Of a stretch of 60,219 nucleotides of DNA, positions 43,682-52,569 are shown one piece after another. A program made the position numbers and the translations under genes. The stretch is from JALQTD01 sp965657495 (GTDB lineage Bacteria; Bacteroidota; Bacteroidia; Flavobacteriales_D; Sanyastnellaceae). Each line of letters starts with the position of its first letter. Position 1 is the first letter of the stretch. The notes beneath the pieces were generated by a model, which was given only the letters and a program-made list of their open reading frames with translations, did not search any database and was not told the origin of the DNA. The DNA lies in NCBI GenBank assembly GCA_965657495.1, contig CBFHPD010000030.1:1-60219 (forward strand). The letters are read 5' to 3'.

Positions 43682-45523
43682 ATGCGCCACGTCATCACCG
43701 CTTGCCTCCTCTGTAGTTTCTTCATTTTGAAGGGCCAAACCCCAGACGCAGATCCCCAAGGGTGGCCCCACAACAACATGACGCCCACGTGGGAAGAAGG
43801 CGTGGCGGCCTTCAAAGCGCTCGCGGATGCGGATGACCGCGCGCGTTGGATGGAGATCGGACGGGCGGATTGTGGGCAGCCCATTCACGCGTTGGTGCTT
43901 CAAACCGACCCCCTGAACATGCCGGGAATTCCCGGGGTCATTGCCGCCCGCGAGTCCCGTCCCGATCGGCTGCGGATCCTCATCAACAACGCCATCCACC
44001 CGGGGGAGCCATGTGGGGTGGATGCGAGTTTGGCGTTGGCGCGGGAGTTGCTGGGGCGGCCGGTGGTGCCTGAGGACGGGGGGCGGTTTGAGCCGGATGC
44101 GGTGGCGGCGGGGATTTGGCCCACCAGCTCCCAACGCAGCTGGTACGGAGCACCCGAGGACTGGTCCGCCGCCACCATCGCCATCATCCCCTTCTACAAC
44201 GTGGGCGGGGCGCGCAACCGAAACTGCTGCAGCCGAGCCAACCAAAATGGCCCACTCGCGTACGGCTTCCGCGGCAATGCCCGCAACTTCGACCTCAACC
44301 GGGACTTCATCAAGATGGACACAGAAAACGCAGCGGCCTTCGCGCGGTTCTTCACTGCGTTCGACCCCGATGTGTTCATCGACACCCACACAACCAATGG
44401 CGCGGATTATCCCTACACCATGACCTGCATCACCACGCAGCAGGACAAGGTGGGCGGACCCGTGGGAAGCTATTTGCGCGACCGCTGGGACCCTGTGTTT
44501 TACGCCCAAATGGAAGCCGCCGGCTACCCCATGAGCCCCTACGTCTATGCCCACCGGCAGGTGCCGGATTCCGGGCTGGTCGGTTTCCTCGAAACGCCGC
44601 GCTACAGCACGGGCTATGCAGCCCTTTGGGGCACCCTTGGGTTCACCGCCGAAGCGCACATGCTCAAGCCGTTCCCCGAACGTGTGCAAGCCATGCTCAA
44701 CTTCCTTCAACGGGCCCTGGTCTTGGGTTTGGACGAGCGCGAAACCATCCAATCTGTTCGGCTCGAACAAACACGCTACGTGCAAACAGCCGATTCCCTG
44801 CCCATTCGGTGGGCGCGGGATGAAACGCGCTTCACGCCCTTGGAATTCACCGGTTATACCGCCCGGTACGAACCGAGCGCCTTGACGGGGGCGGATCGCC
44901 TGCGGTATGATCAACAGGCCCCCTGGACGCGGTCCATTCCGTTTTACAACCAGTTCGACGTCGAACGCTGGGCCCGGGTGCCCGAACATTACATCATTCC
45001 CGCGGGGTGGTCGGACGTGGCCAACAAGCTGCGCGCGAACGGGGTGGCCATGCACCAAGTTGAGGAGCCGCGGTCGGTGGCGGTCGAAATCACGGAGCTC
45101 GTGACCTTCTCGAGCGGCGGGACGGCCTATGAAGGGCACCATTTCAACCGGGTGGATTCGTTGGTGCGCCGGGCGGTGGAGGTGCTGTTGCTGCCGGGCG
45201 ACTGGGTGGTGCCAACAGACCAGCGCGCTCGGCGGTATGTGGTGGAGGCGTTGGAGGTGGAGGCGCACGACAGTTTCTGGGCGTGGGGCGCGTTCGACAG
45301 CGCGTTGCAACGGAAGGAAGGCTTCTCGGCGTATGTGTTCGAGGACACGGCGGAAGCGCTGCTGGCGCGGGATGCGGCCTTGGCGGAGGCGTTTGATTTG
45401 GCCCAAAACCAGCACCCGGAATGGGCGTCCGACCCCTCCGCTGCCCTGCGTTGGATCTACGAGCACAGCCCGTACGCTGAGTCAACCGCCGGCCGCTATC
45501 CGGTGATGAAAAGCATCCCGTGA
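43682..45523 (+). CDS. secreted M14-family zinc carboxypeptidase
   Basis: A 613-aa exported peptidase. Signal peptide HVITACLLCSFFILKGQ ends near residue 19. The zinc-binding H-x-x-E is in NNAIHPGEP (His106, Glu109), the third ligand is in FIDTHTTNGAD (His236), and GFTAEAHML provides the likely catalytic Glu. The ~240 residues after the catalytic domain are a beta-rich accessory region without clear T9SS end. It probably trims C-terminal residues from peptides in the periplasm or outside. Lower-case family assignment to a Bacteroidota subgroup is inference. ATG 43682 is chosen for the signal peptide. Confidence 0.86.
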   Translation: MRHVITACLLCSFFILKGQTPDADPQGWPHNNMTPTWEEGVAAFKALADADDRARWMEIGRADCGQPIHALVLQTDPLNMPGIPGVIAARESRPDRLRILINNAIHPGEPCGVDASLALARELLGRPVVPEDGGRFEPDAVAAGIWPTSSQRSWYGAPEDWSAATIAIIPFYNVGGARNRNCCSRANQNGPLAYGFRGNARNFDLNRDFIKMDTENAAAFARFFTAFDPDVFIDTHTTNGADYPYTMTCITTQQDKVGGPVGSYLRDRWDPVFYAQMEAAGYPMSPYVYAHRQVPDSGLVGFLETPRYSTGYAALWGTLGFTAEAHMLKPFPERVQAMLNFLQRALVLGLDERETIQSVRLEQTRYVQTADSLPIRWARDETRFTPLEFTGYTARYEPSALTGADRLRYDQQAPWTRSIPFYNQFDVERWARVPEHYIIPAGWSDVANKLRANGVAMHQVEEPRSVAVEITELVTFSSGGTAYEGHHFNRVDSLVRRAVEVLLLPGDWVVPTDQRARRYVVEALEVEAHDSFWAWGAFDSALQRKEGFSAYVFEDTAEALLARDAALAEAFDLAQNQHPEWASDPSAALRWIYEHSPYAESTAGRYPVMKSIP

Positions 45524-45538
45524 CGTGGTGCGTCAACG

Positions 45539-45546
45539 TACCTTTG
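45539..45546 (+). promoter_or_regulatory. -7 promoter box (TACCTTTG) of the esterase gene
   Basis: Perfect TAnnTTTG match ending 4 nt before the ATG at 45551 (spacer CACC); leaderless mRNA predicted. Confidence 0.7.
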
Positions 45547-45550
45547 CACC

Positions 45551-46537
45551 ATGTCCAACGCCTCGCGACCTGAGCTTCCCTTGCCGGTGCCGTTTTTGAA
45601 AGAACCGGCGCGGTTGCCTTGGCCGTTTGATTGGCCGCTGCCGACCCGGCTCTTGCAGCGTGGTACGTCCATCAGCCGGCTGTTACGTCGCAACGTGGCG
45701 GGGCTCACGCCCCAGCAGGTGCGCCAGGCGCTCGACCAGTTTGCTCGGCTCAATCCCGGACCGGCGGCCGGCACGTTCATCCCCACCGAAGTGGCAGGGG
45801 TGCCCGTGTTCGAGGGGCGTTTTGAAGGACGCGATGAGCGCGGGATTTTGCTGCTCATTCACGGAGGTGGGTTTGCCTTCGGCTCGGCCCGTAGCCACCG
45901 GGCGATGGGCATGCACCTCGCGCGGATGACCGGTCGCCGCTTGTGGATTCCCGAATACCGGTTGGCCCCGGAACATCCGTTTCCCGCCGGATTGCTCGAC
46001 GTGCAAGCCGTGTATGAGGAAGCGCTGATGTTCAACGGGGACGTGGTGTTGGTCGGCGATTCGGCCGGGGGGAACTTGGCGGCCGGAACGGTGCAACACG
46101 CCATCGAAACGGGGTGGGGAAAGCCTTCGTCGCTGCTTTTGTTGTCGCCGTGGTTGGATTTGGCCCCGGAATCGGAGAGCAATCGACAAGACCGGCACGA
46201 CCTCAGCATGTTCGACAGCGAAGACATGCTCACCTACATGGGGCATTACCTCGGCGAGGCCGATCCGCGCGCGCCGGCCGCCTCCCCCTTGCGGGGCAAA
46301 TGGAGCGGATTCCCGCCCACCTACCTCGAAGCGTCGGTGGATGAATACCTGTGGCCGGACACCGCGAAGGCCTGCGACATGCTGCAAGCCGCCGGCGTGG
46401 AGCACACGTTGCGCAGCGAAGAGAAGGCCCTGCACGGTTGGCAGCTCTTCCCGGACTTCATTCCTGAAGCCCGCCGCAGCCTCGATGCCATGGCGGAGTT
46501 CATCCGGCGCGTAGACGCGGGGGAGGAGGTCAGCTGA
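45551..46537 (+). CDS. alpha/beta hydrolase (hormone-sensitive-lipase-like esterase)
   Basis: A 328-aa hydrolase. Oxyanion-hole motif LLIHGGGFAFG, nucleophile elbow VLVGDSAGGNLA, and late TYLEASVDEYLWPDTAK and HGWQLFPDF supplying Asp and His complete an HSL-type (family IV) catalytic site. It probably hydrolyses small esters or lipids in the cytoplasm, since no signal peptide is seen. The N-terminal ~70 residues are a cap-like region. Monocistronic with its own leaderless-type promoter; its end overlaps the convergent aminotransferase gene by 8 bp. Confidence 0.9.
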   Translation: MSNASRPELPLPVPFLKEPARLPWPFDWPLPTRLLQRGTSISRLLRRNVAGLTPQQVRQALDQFARLNPGPAAGTFIPTEVAGVPVFEGRFEGRDERGILLLIHGGGFAFGSARSHRAMGMHLARMTGRRLWIPEYRLAPEHPFPAGLLDVQAVYEEALMFNGDVVLVGDSAGGNLAAGTVQHAIETGWGKPSSLLLLSPWLDLAPESESNRQDRHDLSMFDSEDMLTYMGHYLGEADPRAPAASPLRGKWSGFPPTYLEASVDEYLWPDTAKACDMLQAAGVEHTLRSEEKALHGWQLFPDFIPEARRSLDAMAEFIRRVDAGEEVS

Positions 46538-47717
46538 CGCCTGCGTCGAGGGCAGCTTGCAGGGCAGGCCAAACCCGGCTCCAGTCTTCTTCGCTCACAT
46601 TCAAAGGAGGCGCCATCCGGAACGCCTGCGGCGTAGAGAGGAACCAAAACAACAAGATGCCTTCCTCCAAGCCCCGCTGGATGACCCGCGTGACCGCGGC
46701 TTCGGAGGGCAATTCAACAGCAATGTAAAGCCCGATGCGGCGGACTTCAACCACGTGGGGATGGGCGCGGAGAAAGGCCTCCAACCGCTGGCCGGCGAGC
46801 TCCACCGCATCCCAGTCCTGGGCAGCGAGCAAGCGGAGCCCTGCCGCAGCCGCCGCGCAAGGCACCGGGTGCCCACCGAAGGTGGTGATGTGTCCGAGCG
46901 AGGGCGCGTGGGCCAACTCCCGCATCCATGCGCGGCGGGCCACGAACGCCCCGATGGGCATCCCCGCGCCGAGGGCCTTGCCGAGGCAGAGCACATCGGG
47001 GACGATTCCGAAATGCTCGAAAGCGAAGACCTTGCCGGTACGGCCCATTCCAGCCTGGACCTCGTCCAAAATGAGCAGCGTCCCCGTGTCATCGCACCGC
47101 TGCCGCAGCGCGTGCATCCACGCCTGGGACGGGATGCGGATGCCGGCGTCGCCTTGCACGGTCTCGGCGATGACCGCTGCTTGGCTGCCATCGATGGCAG
47201 CCAAGCCCTCGAGCTCGTTGAACGGCATGAACGCGATGTCCGGCAGGAGCGGGGCGAAAGGTGCCTTCCGTTCCGCATTGTAGCTCACGCTCAACGCGCC
47301 GTGCGTGTTCCCGTGGTAGGCACCCGTGCACGCGATGAAGCCCTTGCGCCCGGTGACGCGCTTGGCCAATTTCATCGCGCCTTCAATGGCCTCTGCGCCT
47401 GAATTGACGAAGTACACCGTGTCGAGGGACGCGGGGAGCAGGTCAGTGAGCAGCCGCGCGGCTTCGTCCTGGGGGCGTTGATGGAATTCGCCGTACACCA
47501 TGGTGTGGAGGTGCCGGTCGATTTGGTCGTGCAACGCGGCGAGGATGGCCGGGTGGCCGTGTCCCCAAGCCGAGGGGCCAATGCCGGAAATGAGGTCCAT
47601 GATGCGGCGCCCGTCCTCGAGGATCAGGTCGATGCCTTCCGCTCGAGCGACGCGCAGTCCGAGGGGGTAGAGCGTGGTTTGGGCCAAATGCCCGTCCAAA
47701 AAAGACTCCGCATTCAT
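46530..47717 (-). CDS. class-III PLP-dependent aminotransferase
   Basis: A 395-aa fold-type I class III aminotransferase. MDLISGIGPSAWGHGHPAI, YFVNSGAEAIEGAMKLAK and ACTGAYHGNTHGALS are the N-terminal family segments; LLILDEVQAGMGRTGK contains the PLP-pyridine Asp and LGKALGAGMPIGAFV the Schiff-base Lys; TFGGHPVPCAAAAAGL follows. Related enzymes act on acetylornithine, ornithine, 4-aminobutyrate or similar; the substrate is not clear and no arginine genes are adjacent. The ATG overlaps the stop of the upstream GH92 gene (ATGA at 47714-47717), so it is co-translated with it. Confidence 0.88.
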   Translation of the reverse strand: MNAESFLDGHLAQTTLYPLGLRVARAEGIDLILEDGRRIMDLISGIGPSAWGHGHPAILAALHDQIDRHLHTMVYGEFHQRPQDEAARLLTDLLPASLDTVYFVNSGAEAIEGAMKLAKRVTGRKGFIACTGAYHGNTHGALSVSYNAERKAPFAPLLPDIAFMPFNELEGLAAIDGSQAAVIAETVQGDAGIRIPSQAWMHALRQRCDDTGTLLILDEVQAGMGRTGKVFAFEHFGIVPDVLCLGKALGAGMPIGAFVARRAWMRELAHAPSLGHITTFGGHPVPCAAAAAGLRLLAAQDWDAVELAGQRLEAFLRAHPHVVEVRRIGLYIAVELPSEAAVTRVIQRGLEEGILLFWFLSTPQAFRMAPPLNVSEEDWSRVWPALQAALDAGVS

Positions 47718-50665
47718 TGCACTGCAATTTGCCATTCATCCATGAACAACCAGGACGGATTGCCTGCCCCCAAATGCGCCTCGGGCAGCGGACCATAGCC
47801 GTCCACTTCGAGGCGCAAGTAGCGCGCCTTCACCGGGCGGCTGCTCTCGAATCGAAGGACGAGGACGGCCTCATCGGAATCGCTGGCGCGGTGCCGCAGC
47901 TCCTCCACGAGTTCCCACGATTGCCCGTCTTGGCTGCTGTAAAATCGGACCGCCCGAGGGAGCATGATCCAAGGCCGCACATCGCGCAACGCCCCGATGG
48001 ATTGGCTGCTCACTGAGCGCACGGCCCCGAGGTCCACCTCCGCCACAACGTCCTGACCGAAGTAACCCTGCCATTCGCCGGTTTTGAAGTTGGGGCCGCC
48101 GATGATGCCGTCGATGAGGGCACCCGCGCCGCCCGCGTGGTACTGGTGGCTGAATTCGCCGGAAAGCAACGACAGCTGCCACTGGTGGTGCACCCGCCGC
48201 ATGTCGTGCCGCACCACGGCACTCCATGTTTCGTCGTGCTTGGCCCGGGCTTCAAAGGTGCAGTCATCGGAAACGGGGACCGGCCCCGTGTACGTTTGCC
48301 AAACCGCATCCGGTTGCAACCGGTATTCCAATTTCACAAGCCGCTTCCCATCTTCCACGTGCCGCAGGGTCACCTCCACCGGCTCCCGGAAGGTGCGGGG
48401 GGCATCAATGATCGGCACGGGCACGAAGCTGGGGGCGTCGATTCGGGCATGTGGTCGGTCCAACGCGTTGAATGCAGCCGACGGCGCACCCGCCCGTTCG
48501 AGGTGCAAGGCGCCACCCGCCTGCAGCTGATCGACGGTCACGAAACTCGCCGGGTGCCCGGTGCCGTTGAGCGTCGCCGACGCGAGGTAGGTGCCTTTGC
48601 CGGTGGTGCTGATGGTGAAAGCGGGGCGGCCGTTGGGGCGCAGGGTGATGGCATCGAACCGGGGCGTGGTGAGGACGATTTGACCCGATGCTGGGGCCAC
48701 GGGGTACATGCCGAGCGCACTCCACACGTACCAAGCGCTCATTTGTCCGCAGTCCTCGTTGCCGCTCAGCCCGTCGGGAGTGGGGGTGTAGAGGGTGGAC
48801 AGGATTTGGTCCACGTACTCGGCGGTGCGGTCTGGGCGGCCGACGTAGGTGTAGAGGTACGCCATGTGGTGGCTGGGCTCGTTGCCGTGCGCGTACTGGC
48901 CGATGAGGCCGGTGATGTCGGCTTGGTCGCGGCCGGTGGTGGCGGCTTCTGAGGTGAACATTTGGTCCAAAAAGGCCACGAAAGCGCTGTCGCCTCCGAC
49001 CCAATCCACCAAGGTGTTCACGTCGTGGGGCATGAAGAAGGTGTACTGCCAGCCGTTCGCTTCGGTGTAATTGAAGTTCACCTCGCGGGGGTCGAAGCCC
49101 TCGATGAACGCTCCGCCGCGTTTGGGCTGGATGAAGCGGGATGCGGGGTTGTACAGGTTGCGCCAGGCGCAGCTGCGGGCGGTGAAGCGGGCGACGGTGG
49201 CGGGATCGGCCTGGATTTGGCCTGCAAACTGCGCGATGCATGCGTCGTCGAACGCATATTCCAAGGTCTTGCTCACGCTCTCATGCTCCCGCTCACTGGG
49301 AATGTAGCCCAAATCCCGGTACGCCGGCAAGCCCAAATGCGCGCTGTCCGCCGCCTGCAGCATGGCCTCCAACGCCAGCGGCGCATCGAAATCGCGGATC
49401 CCCCACGCCCATGCATCCGCGAGCACCGGCACGCTGTGGTAACCGATCATGCAGCCCGTGTAATTCGCTGCGAGCTCCCACACCGGCAGCTGCCCGCCCT
49501 CCTCGTACATGCGCAAAAACGTGCGTGCAAAATCGCGGGTGCGCTCCGGCTCGAGCCAGCTCAGCAGCGGGTGCAGCGCGCGAAACGTGTCCCAAAGGGA
49601 GAAAATCGTGTAGTGTTCGCCCTCATCCGGGGCGAGCGCGTGGATGCGCATGTCGGTGCCACGGTACCGGCCGTCCACATCGGAGGCGACGTTGGGGACG
49701 GTGCAGCTGTGGTACAAGGCCGTGTAGAAATTCGTCCGGTCTGCCGCGCTGCCCCCCTCGATGGCGATCCGCCCGAGCTGGTCCTCCCACCGCGCTTCAT
49801 TCTCCTCGACGTAGCGGTCGAATGCTCCATGCGGCGCCTCAGCCTGGAGGTTGTTCAAGGCCCCTTCCAGGTCCACAAAGCTGATGCCTGTGCGGACGAT
49901 GAGTGAGTCCACCACGCCGAAATCGGCCGAGAACACGGGCACGTATTCCATGAGCTGCTCCAAGGTGCCGTCGGCTCGGGTGCTGCGCGTGATGACCTCG
50001 CCGAAGGCGTCGTTCCAGACAAACGGAGCACTGAAGCGCGCCGCGAAATACACGTGCTGCTCGCGGGCCCACGACTCGGAAACGCGGTGTCCCACGAGGG
50101 TCGAGTCATCGAGCGGGTAGATGCTGTACTGCAGCAGTTCGTCCCGGTGTTCCAAATCGATGACCAAGGTCAACGTGTCCGCTTCGTCCAACCGGTAGCG
50201 CTGGATGCCCGTGCGCGGGGTGGAGGTGAGTTCGACGTTCACACGGTGATCGTCGAGGTGCACTTGGTAGTAGCCGGCGTGCGCGGATTCGGTGGCGTGG
50301 CTGAACCGGCTGGCATACCGGTCGCGCCAGGTGTCTTTCCCCGGGGGGAACTGCGTGCACGGCATGAACAGGATGTCACCGTAGTCGCTGACGCCGGTGC
50401 CTTGGAGGTGGGTGTGGCTGAATCCGTAGATGAGGGAGTCGCTGTGGTGGTAGCCGCCGCAGCCGTCCCAACCTTCAAGCCGCGTATCGGGGCTGAGTTG
50501 GACCAACCCGAAAGGGGAGGTGGCCCCCGGGTACGTGTGGCCGTGGCCGCCGGTGCCGATGAAGGGGTCGACCTCGGCGTGCAGCGGTCGCGGCGTCGCC
50601 TGCGGTGTGCAGTGGGCGATGAGGAGCGGAAGGGCAGCGAAGAGGAAGAAGCGGATGGCGTTCAT
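47714..50665 (-). CDS. GH92 family alpha-mannosidase, putative lipoprotein
   Basis: A 983-aa exported glycoside hydrolase. The N-terminus IRFFLFAALPLLIAHC is a signal with a Cys that may be lipidated. DPFIGTGGHGHTYPGATSPFG is seen in two parts near residue 32 and is the GH92 signature; WDTFRALHPLLSWLEP, GYHSVPVLADAWAWG and ANGWQYTFFMPHDVNTL, then GNEDCGQMSAWYVWSALG are the core segments. The C-terminal ~250 residues carry beta-sandwich (discoidin-like) carbohydrate-binding features. GH92 enzymes are calcium-dependent exo-alpha-mannosidases. Linkage specificity cannot be told. It overlaps the aminotransferase gene by 4 bp. Confidence 0.92.
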   Translation of the reverse strand: MNAIRFFLFAALPLLIAHCTPQATPRPLHAEVDPFIGTGGHGHTYPGATSPFGLVQLSPDTRLEGWDGCGGYHHSDSLIYGFSHTHLQGTGVSDYGDILFMPCTQFPPGKDTWRDRYASRFSHATESAHAGYYQVHLDDHRVNVELTSTPRTGIQRYRLDEADTLTLVIDLEHRDELLQYSIYPLDDSTLVGHRVSESWAREQHVYFAARFSAPFVWNDAFGEVITRSTRADGTLEQLMEYVPVFSADFGVVDSLIVRTGISFVDLEGALNNLQAEAPHGAFDRYVEENEARWEDQLGRIAIEGGSAADRTNFYTALYHSCTVPNVASDVDGRYRGTDMRIHALAPDEGEHYTIFSLWDTFRALHPLLSWLEPERTRDFARTFLRMYEEGGQLPVWELAANYTGCMIGYHSVPVLADAWAWGIRDFDAPLALEAMLQAADSAHLGLPAYRDLGYIPSEREHESVSKTLEYAFDDACIAQFAGQIQADPATVARFTARSCAWRNLYNPASRFIQPKRGGAFIEGFDPREVNFNYTEANGWQYTFFMPHDVNTLVDWVGGDSAFVAFLDQMFTSEAATTGRDQADITGLIGQYAHGNEPSHHMAYLYTYVGRPDRTAEYVDQILSTLYTPTPDGLSGNEDCGQMSAWYVWSALGMYPVAPASGQIVLTTPRFDAITLRPNGRPAFTISTTGKGTYLASATLNGTGHPASFVTVDQLQAGGALHLERAGAPSAAFNALDRPHARIDAPSFVPVPIIDAPRTFREPVEVTLRHVEDGKRLVKLEYRLQPDAVWQTYTGPVPVSDDCTFEARAKHDETWSAVVRHDMRRVHHQWQLSLLSGEFSHQYHAGGAGALIDGIIGGPNFKTGEWQGYFGQDVVAEVDLGAVRSVSSQSIGALRDVRPWIMLPRAVRFYSSQDGQSWELVEELRHRASDSDEAVLVLRFESSRPVKARYLRLEVDGYGPLPEAHLGAGNPSWLFMDEWQIAVQ

Positions 50666-50725
50666 GTTGGCGGATTCGTGGGGCGAAAATCGGGTGTTTT
50701 GGGCCAAACCCCAACCGCCTTCCAA

Positions 50726-51187
50726 CTATTCCGCAGCCCCCGGCACGCAAACGTTGCACTTCATCCGGTCGTGCACCCCAAAATGCAGCACCGCCGGCCG
50801 CGGCGGGTGCAACACCGCTTGCATCTCCGGCCACCACGCCATGGGCACCGCTGCCATGAACGCAGCGTCCCGGGCCTGCTGGATGCGCTCCTGTTCCTTC
50901 CGAAAGCGTGCGAGCGAGTCCGCGAGCCCCGGCCCGCCCAGCGCCTCAACTTGCGCCATCCGGTCGGACAAGTCGTTGAGTTCCACGGCACAGCTGCACG
51001 CGGCTTCGCGCAGGGCAGAGCGCAGGGCCGGGGTCCAATCCCAGGGCTGTGTTTGTTGCTCAAAACTGCGCCACCAGTTCGCCTCCTTCGGGGACCAAAC
51101 ATGCATGGAGTCGCAGTCCACTTCCTGCTGAGCGTGCGCCGTCAGCACGCCCACCACCAAGCTCGCCGCTGTGACCCACCCCTTCAT
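50726..51187 (-). CDS. small secreted protein of unknown function
   Basis: A 153-aa exported protein with signal peptide GWVTAASLVVGVLTAHAQQ (residues 3-21). It is cysteine-containing (CDS, CSC, CNVC), alpha-helical in the middle (ADSLARFRKEQERIQQARD) and has HPPRPAVLHFGVHDRM near the end. No family was recognised. The ATG overlaps the stop of the upstream S41 gene (ATGA at 51184-51187), so both are translated together; a periplasmic role linked to that peptidase is a guess. Confidence 0.75.
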   Translation of the reverse strand: MKGWVTAASLVVGVLTAHAQQEVDCDSMHVWSPKEANWWRSFEQQTQPWDWTPALRSALREAACSCAVELNDLSDRMAQVEALGGPGLADSLARFRKEQERIQQARDAAFMAAVPMAWWPEMQAVLHPPRPAVLHFGVHDRMKCNVCVPGAAE

Positions 51188-52566
51188 TGCGAGCGGATCC
51201 AATCTGCCGCAGCCTCCGGGGCCGCGAGGTGTGGGCTGATGACGCTCGGCGTCCATTGACCGGTGGACCAGTCCGTTCCTTCGGTGACCCAAATGCGCAT
51301 GCTCGCGCACACCACCGGTAGGCCAGATGCAGGCAAGCTCCACGATGCCGCATGCGCCCCCGTTCCGTGCGGTCCGGTAAGGGCAGGTTCGCCCACGGCC
51401 ACTCGGCCCGGCGCCGCATCGGTCCACATGGCCAAATGGGCTGCGGTGGAGGCCGTGGATCCGTCTACCAGTACAGCTACGGGGCCGCTGTAGGCCTTTC
51501 GGTGGGGGGGCAAGTCGCGCAGTGCGCCCGTCCACAGCGCCCCTTCCTCTACGCCCTCAACCGCGAGCCGCCAAGCGGCCCAACGGTCGCGCCGGGCCCA
51601 CCGCTTCCGCTGCCCAGGACGGGCGCGTTCAAAATCCGGGGCAAAAGCCGAACGGGCAGCAGCGGTGTTTCGGAATTCCAACCGGGTCACGAGGGCATCC
51701 GGCCCGCGCATCCAGTGCGCTGCCAAGGTTTCCATGCGCGAGGCGAGGCCGCCTGCATTGCCTCGAAGGTCGATGACGACCCCTTCGGCGTGCTTGCGCC
51801 GAACTTTTCGGAAGAAGCGTCGGGCTTGGCGGGTGAACCTGCTTGCGGTGCCTTGGGAGAAGGAGGGGACGGTTAGGGTGGCGATGCCGCCTTCAAACGT
51901 TCCGTGCAGTCCGGGGTCCTTCGTGGGCTTGCGGGCGGCGGTGACCGGTCGTGGCGGGGACATGGGGATGGCCGTTCCTTCGCGGTTCCAGGCCACCACG
52001 CTTCCTTCAGCTACGCCGGGGCCGGGGACTGCTGCCACCCACGGCCAAAGCCGGGCCGCCCGGCGGTAATGCGCGGGGCGGGCGAAGGCCTCGGACGAGC
52101 ACATCTTGCGGGCGTTTTCCAGCACCGCGCGAGCGCTCCAGTGGTTCACGCTGTCAATGAACTGCCCGGTGTGTGCGCTTTGGATTTGGCCTCCATCCAA
52201 CTGCACGTGTTCCGGGAACCGCCCCCAGGTCGCCTCCATTTCGCGGGTCAATTCGCGCCAATTCAGCCCCGTGTGGCTGTCGCCCAAGGTGCCGAGCACT
52301 TCCGCCACAGTCCGGGCAAACATCCAATTCGATTGCGGGTGGACCAATGCGCGCTCCGCCCGGCGCACCGCACCGATGATCAGGAAACTGTCTTCCGTGA
52401 GTGCCGCGGGGTGGGTGTCCAGCACCCACTGCCCGAGCGCTTGCAAGTCCGAACGCGCCGCTTCCACGGAAATGACCTGCTTGAGCAGCGGCAACGAGTC
52501 CGTTTCGGACTGCTGGGCCCACAACCCCAGCGGCATCAAAAGCACGATGGTTCCCCACAACCGCAT
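51184..52566 (-). CDS. secreted S41-family peptidase
   Basis: A 460-aa exported protein. Signal peptide WGTIVLLMPLGLWAQQ ends near residue 19. The N-terminal ~200 residues are a variable region; the S41 core appears as EGGIATLTVPSFSQGT, GVVIDLRGNAGGLASRM and then VLVDGSTASTAAHLAMW, which holds the likely nucleophile Ser in the TAS stretch, followed by VGEPALTGPHGTG. No lysine general base as in CtpA-type enzymes is obvious there, so it may be of the tricorn/S41B-like type. Substrate unknown. It lies 3 bp after paaZ and overlaps the small secreted gene. Confidence 0.8.
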   Translation of the reverse strand: MRLWGTIVLLMPLGLWAQQSETDSLPLLKQVISVEAARSDLQALGQWVLDTHPAALTEDSFLIIGAVRRAERALVHPQSNWMFARTVAEVLGTLGDSHTGLNWRELTREMEATWGRFPEHVQLDGGQIQSAHTGQFIDSVNHWSARAVLENARKMCSSEAFARPAHYRRAARLWPWVAAVPGPGVAEGSVVAWNREGTAIPMSPPRPVTAARKPTKDPGLHGTFEGGIATLTVPSFSQGTASRFTRQARRFFRKVRRKHAEGVVIDLRGNAGGLASRMETLAAHWMRGPDALVTRLEFRNTAAARSAFAPDFERARPGQRKRWARRDRWAAWRLAVEGVEEGALWTGALRDLPPHRKAYSGPVAVLVDGSTASTAAHLAMWTDAAPGRVAVGEPALTGPHGTGAHAASWSLPASGLPVVCASMRIWVTEGTDWSTGQWTPSVISPHLAAPEAAADWIRSQ

Positions 52567-52569
52567 GGC

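Noticed and set aside
43559..45466. 635-aa minus-strand frame over the M14 peptidase gene
   Set aside because: Shadow frame; the plus strand has signal peptide and zinc-site residues.
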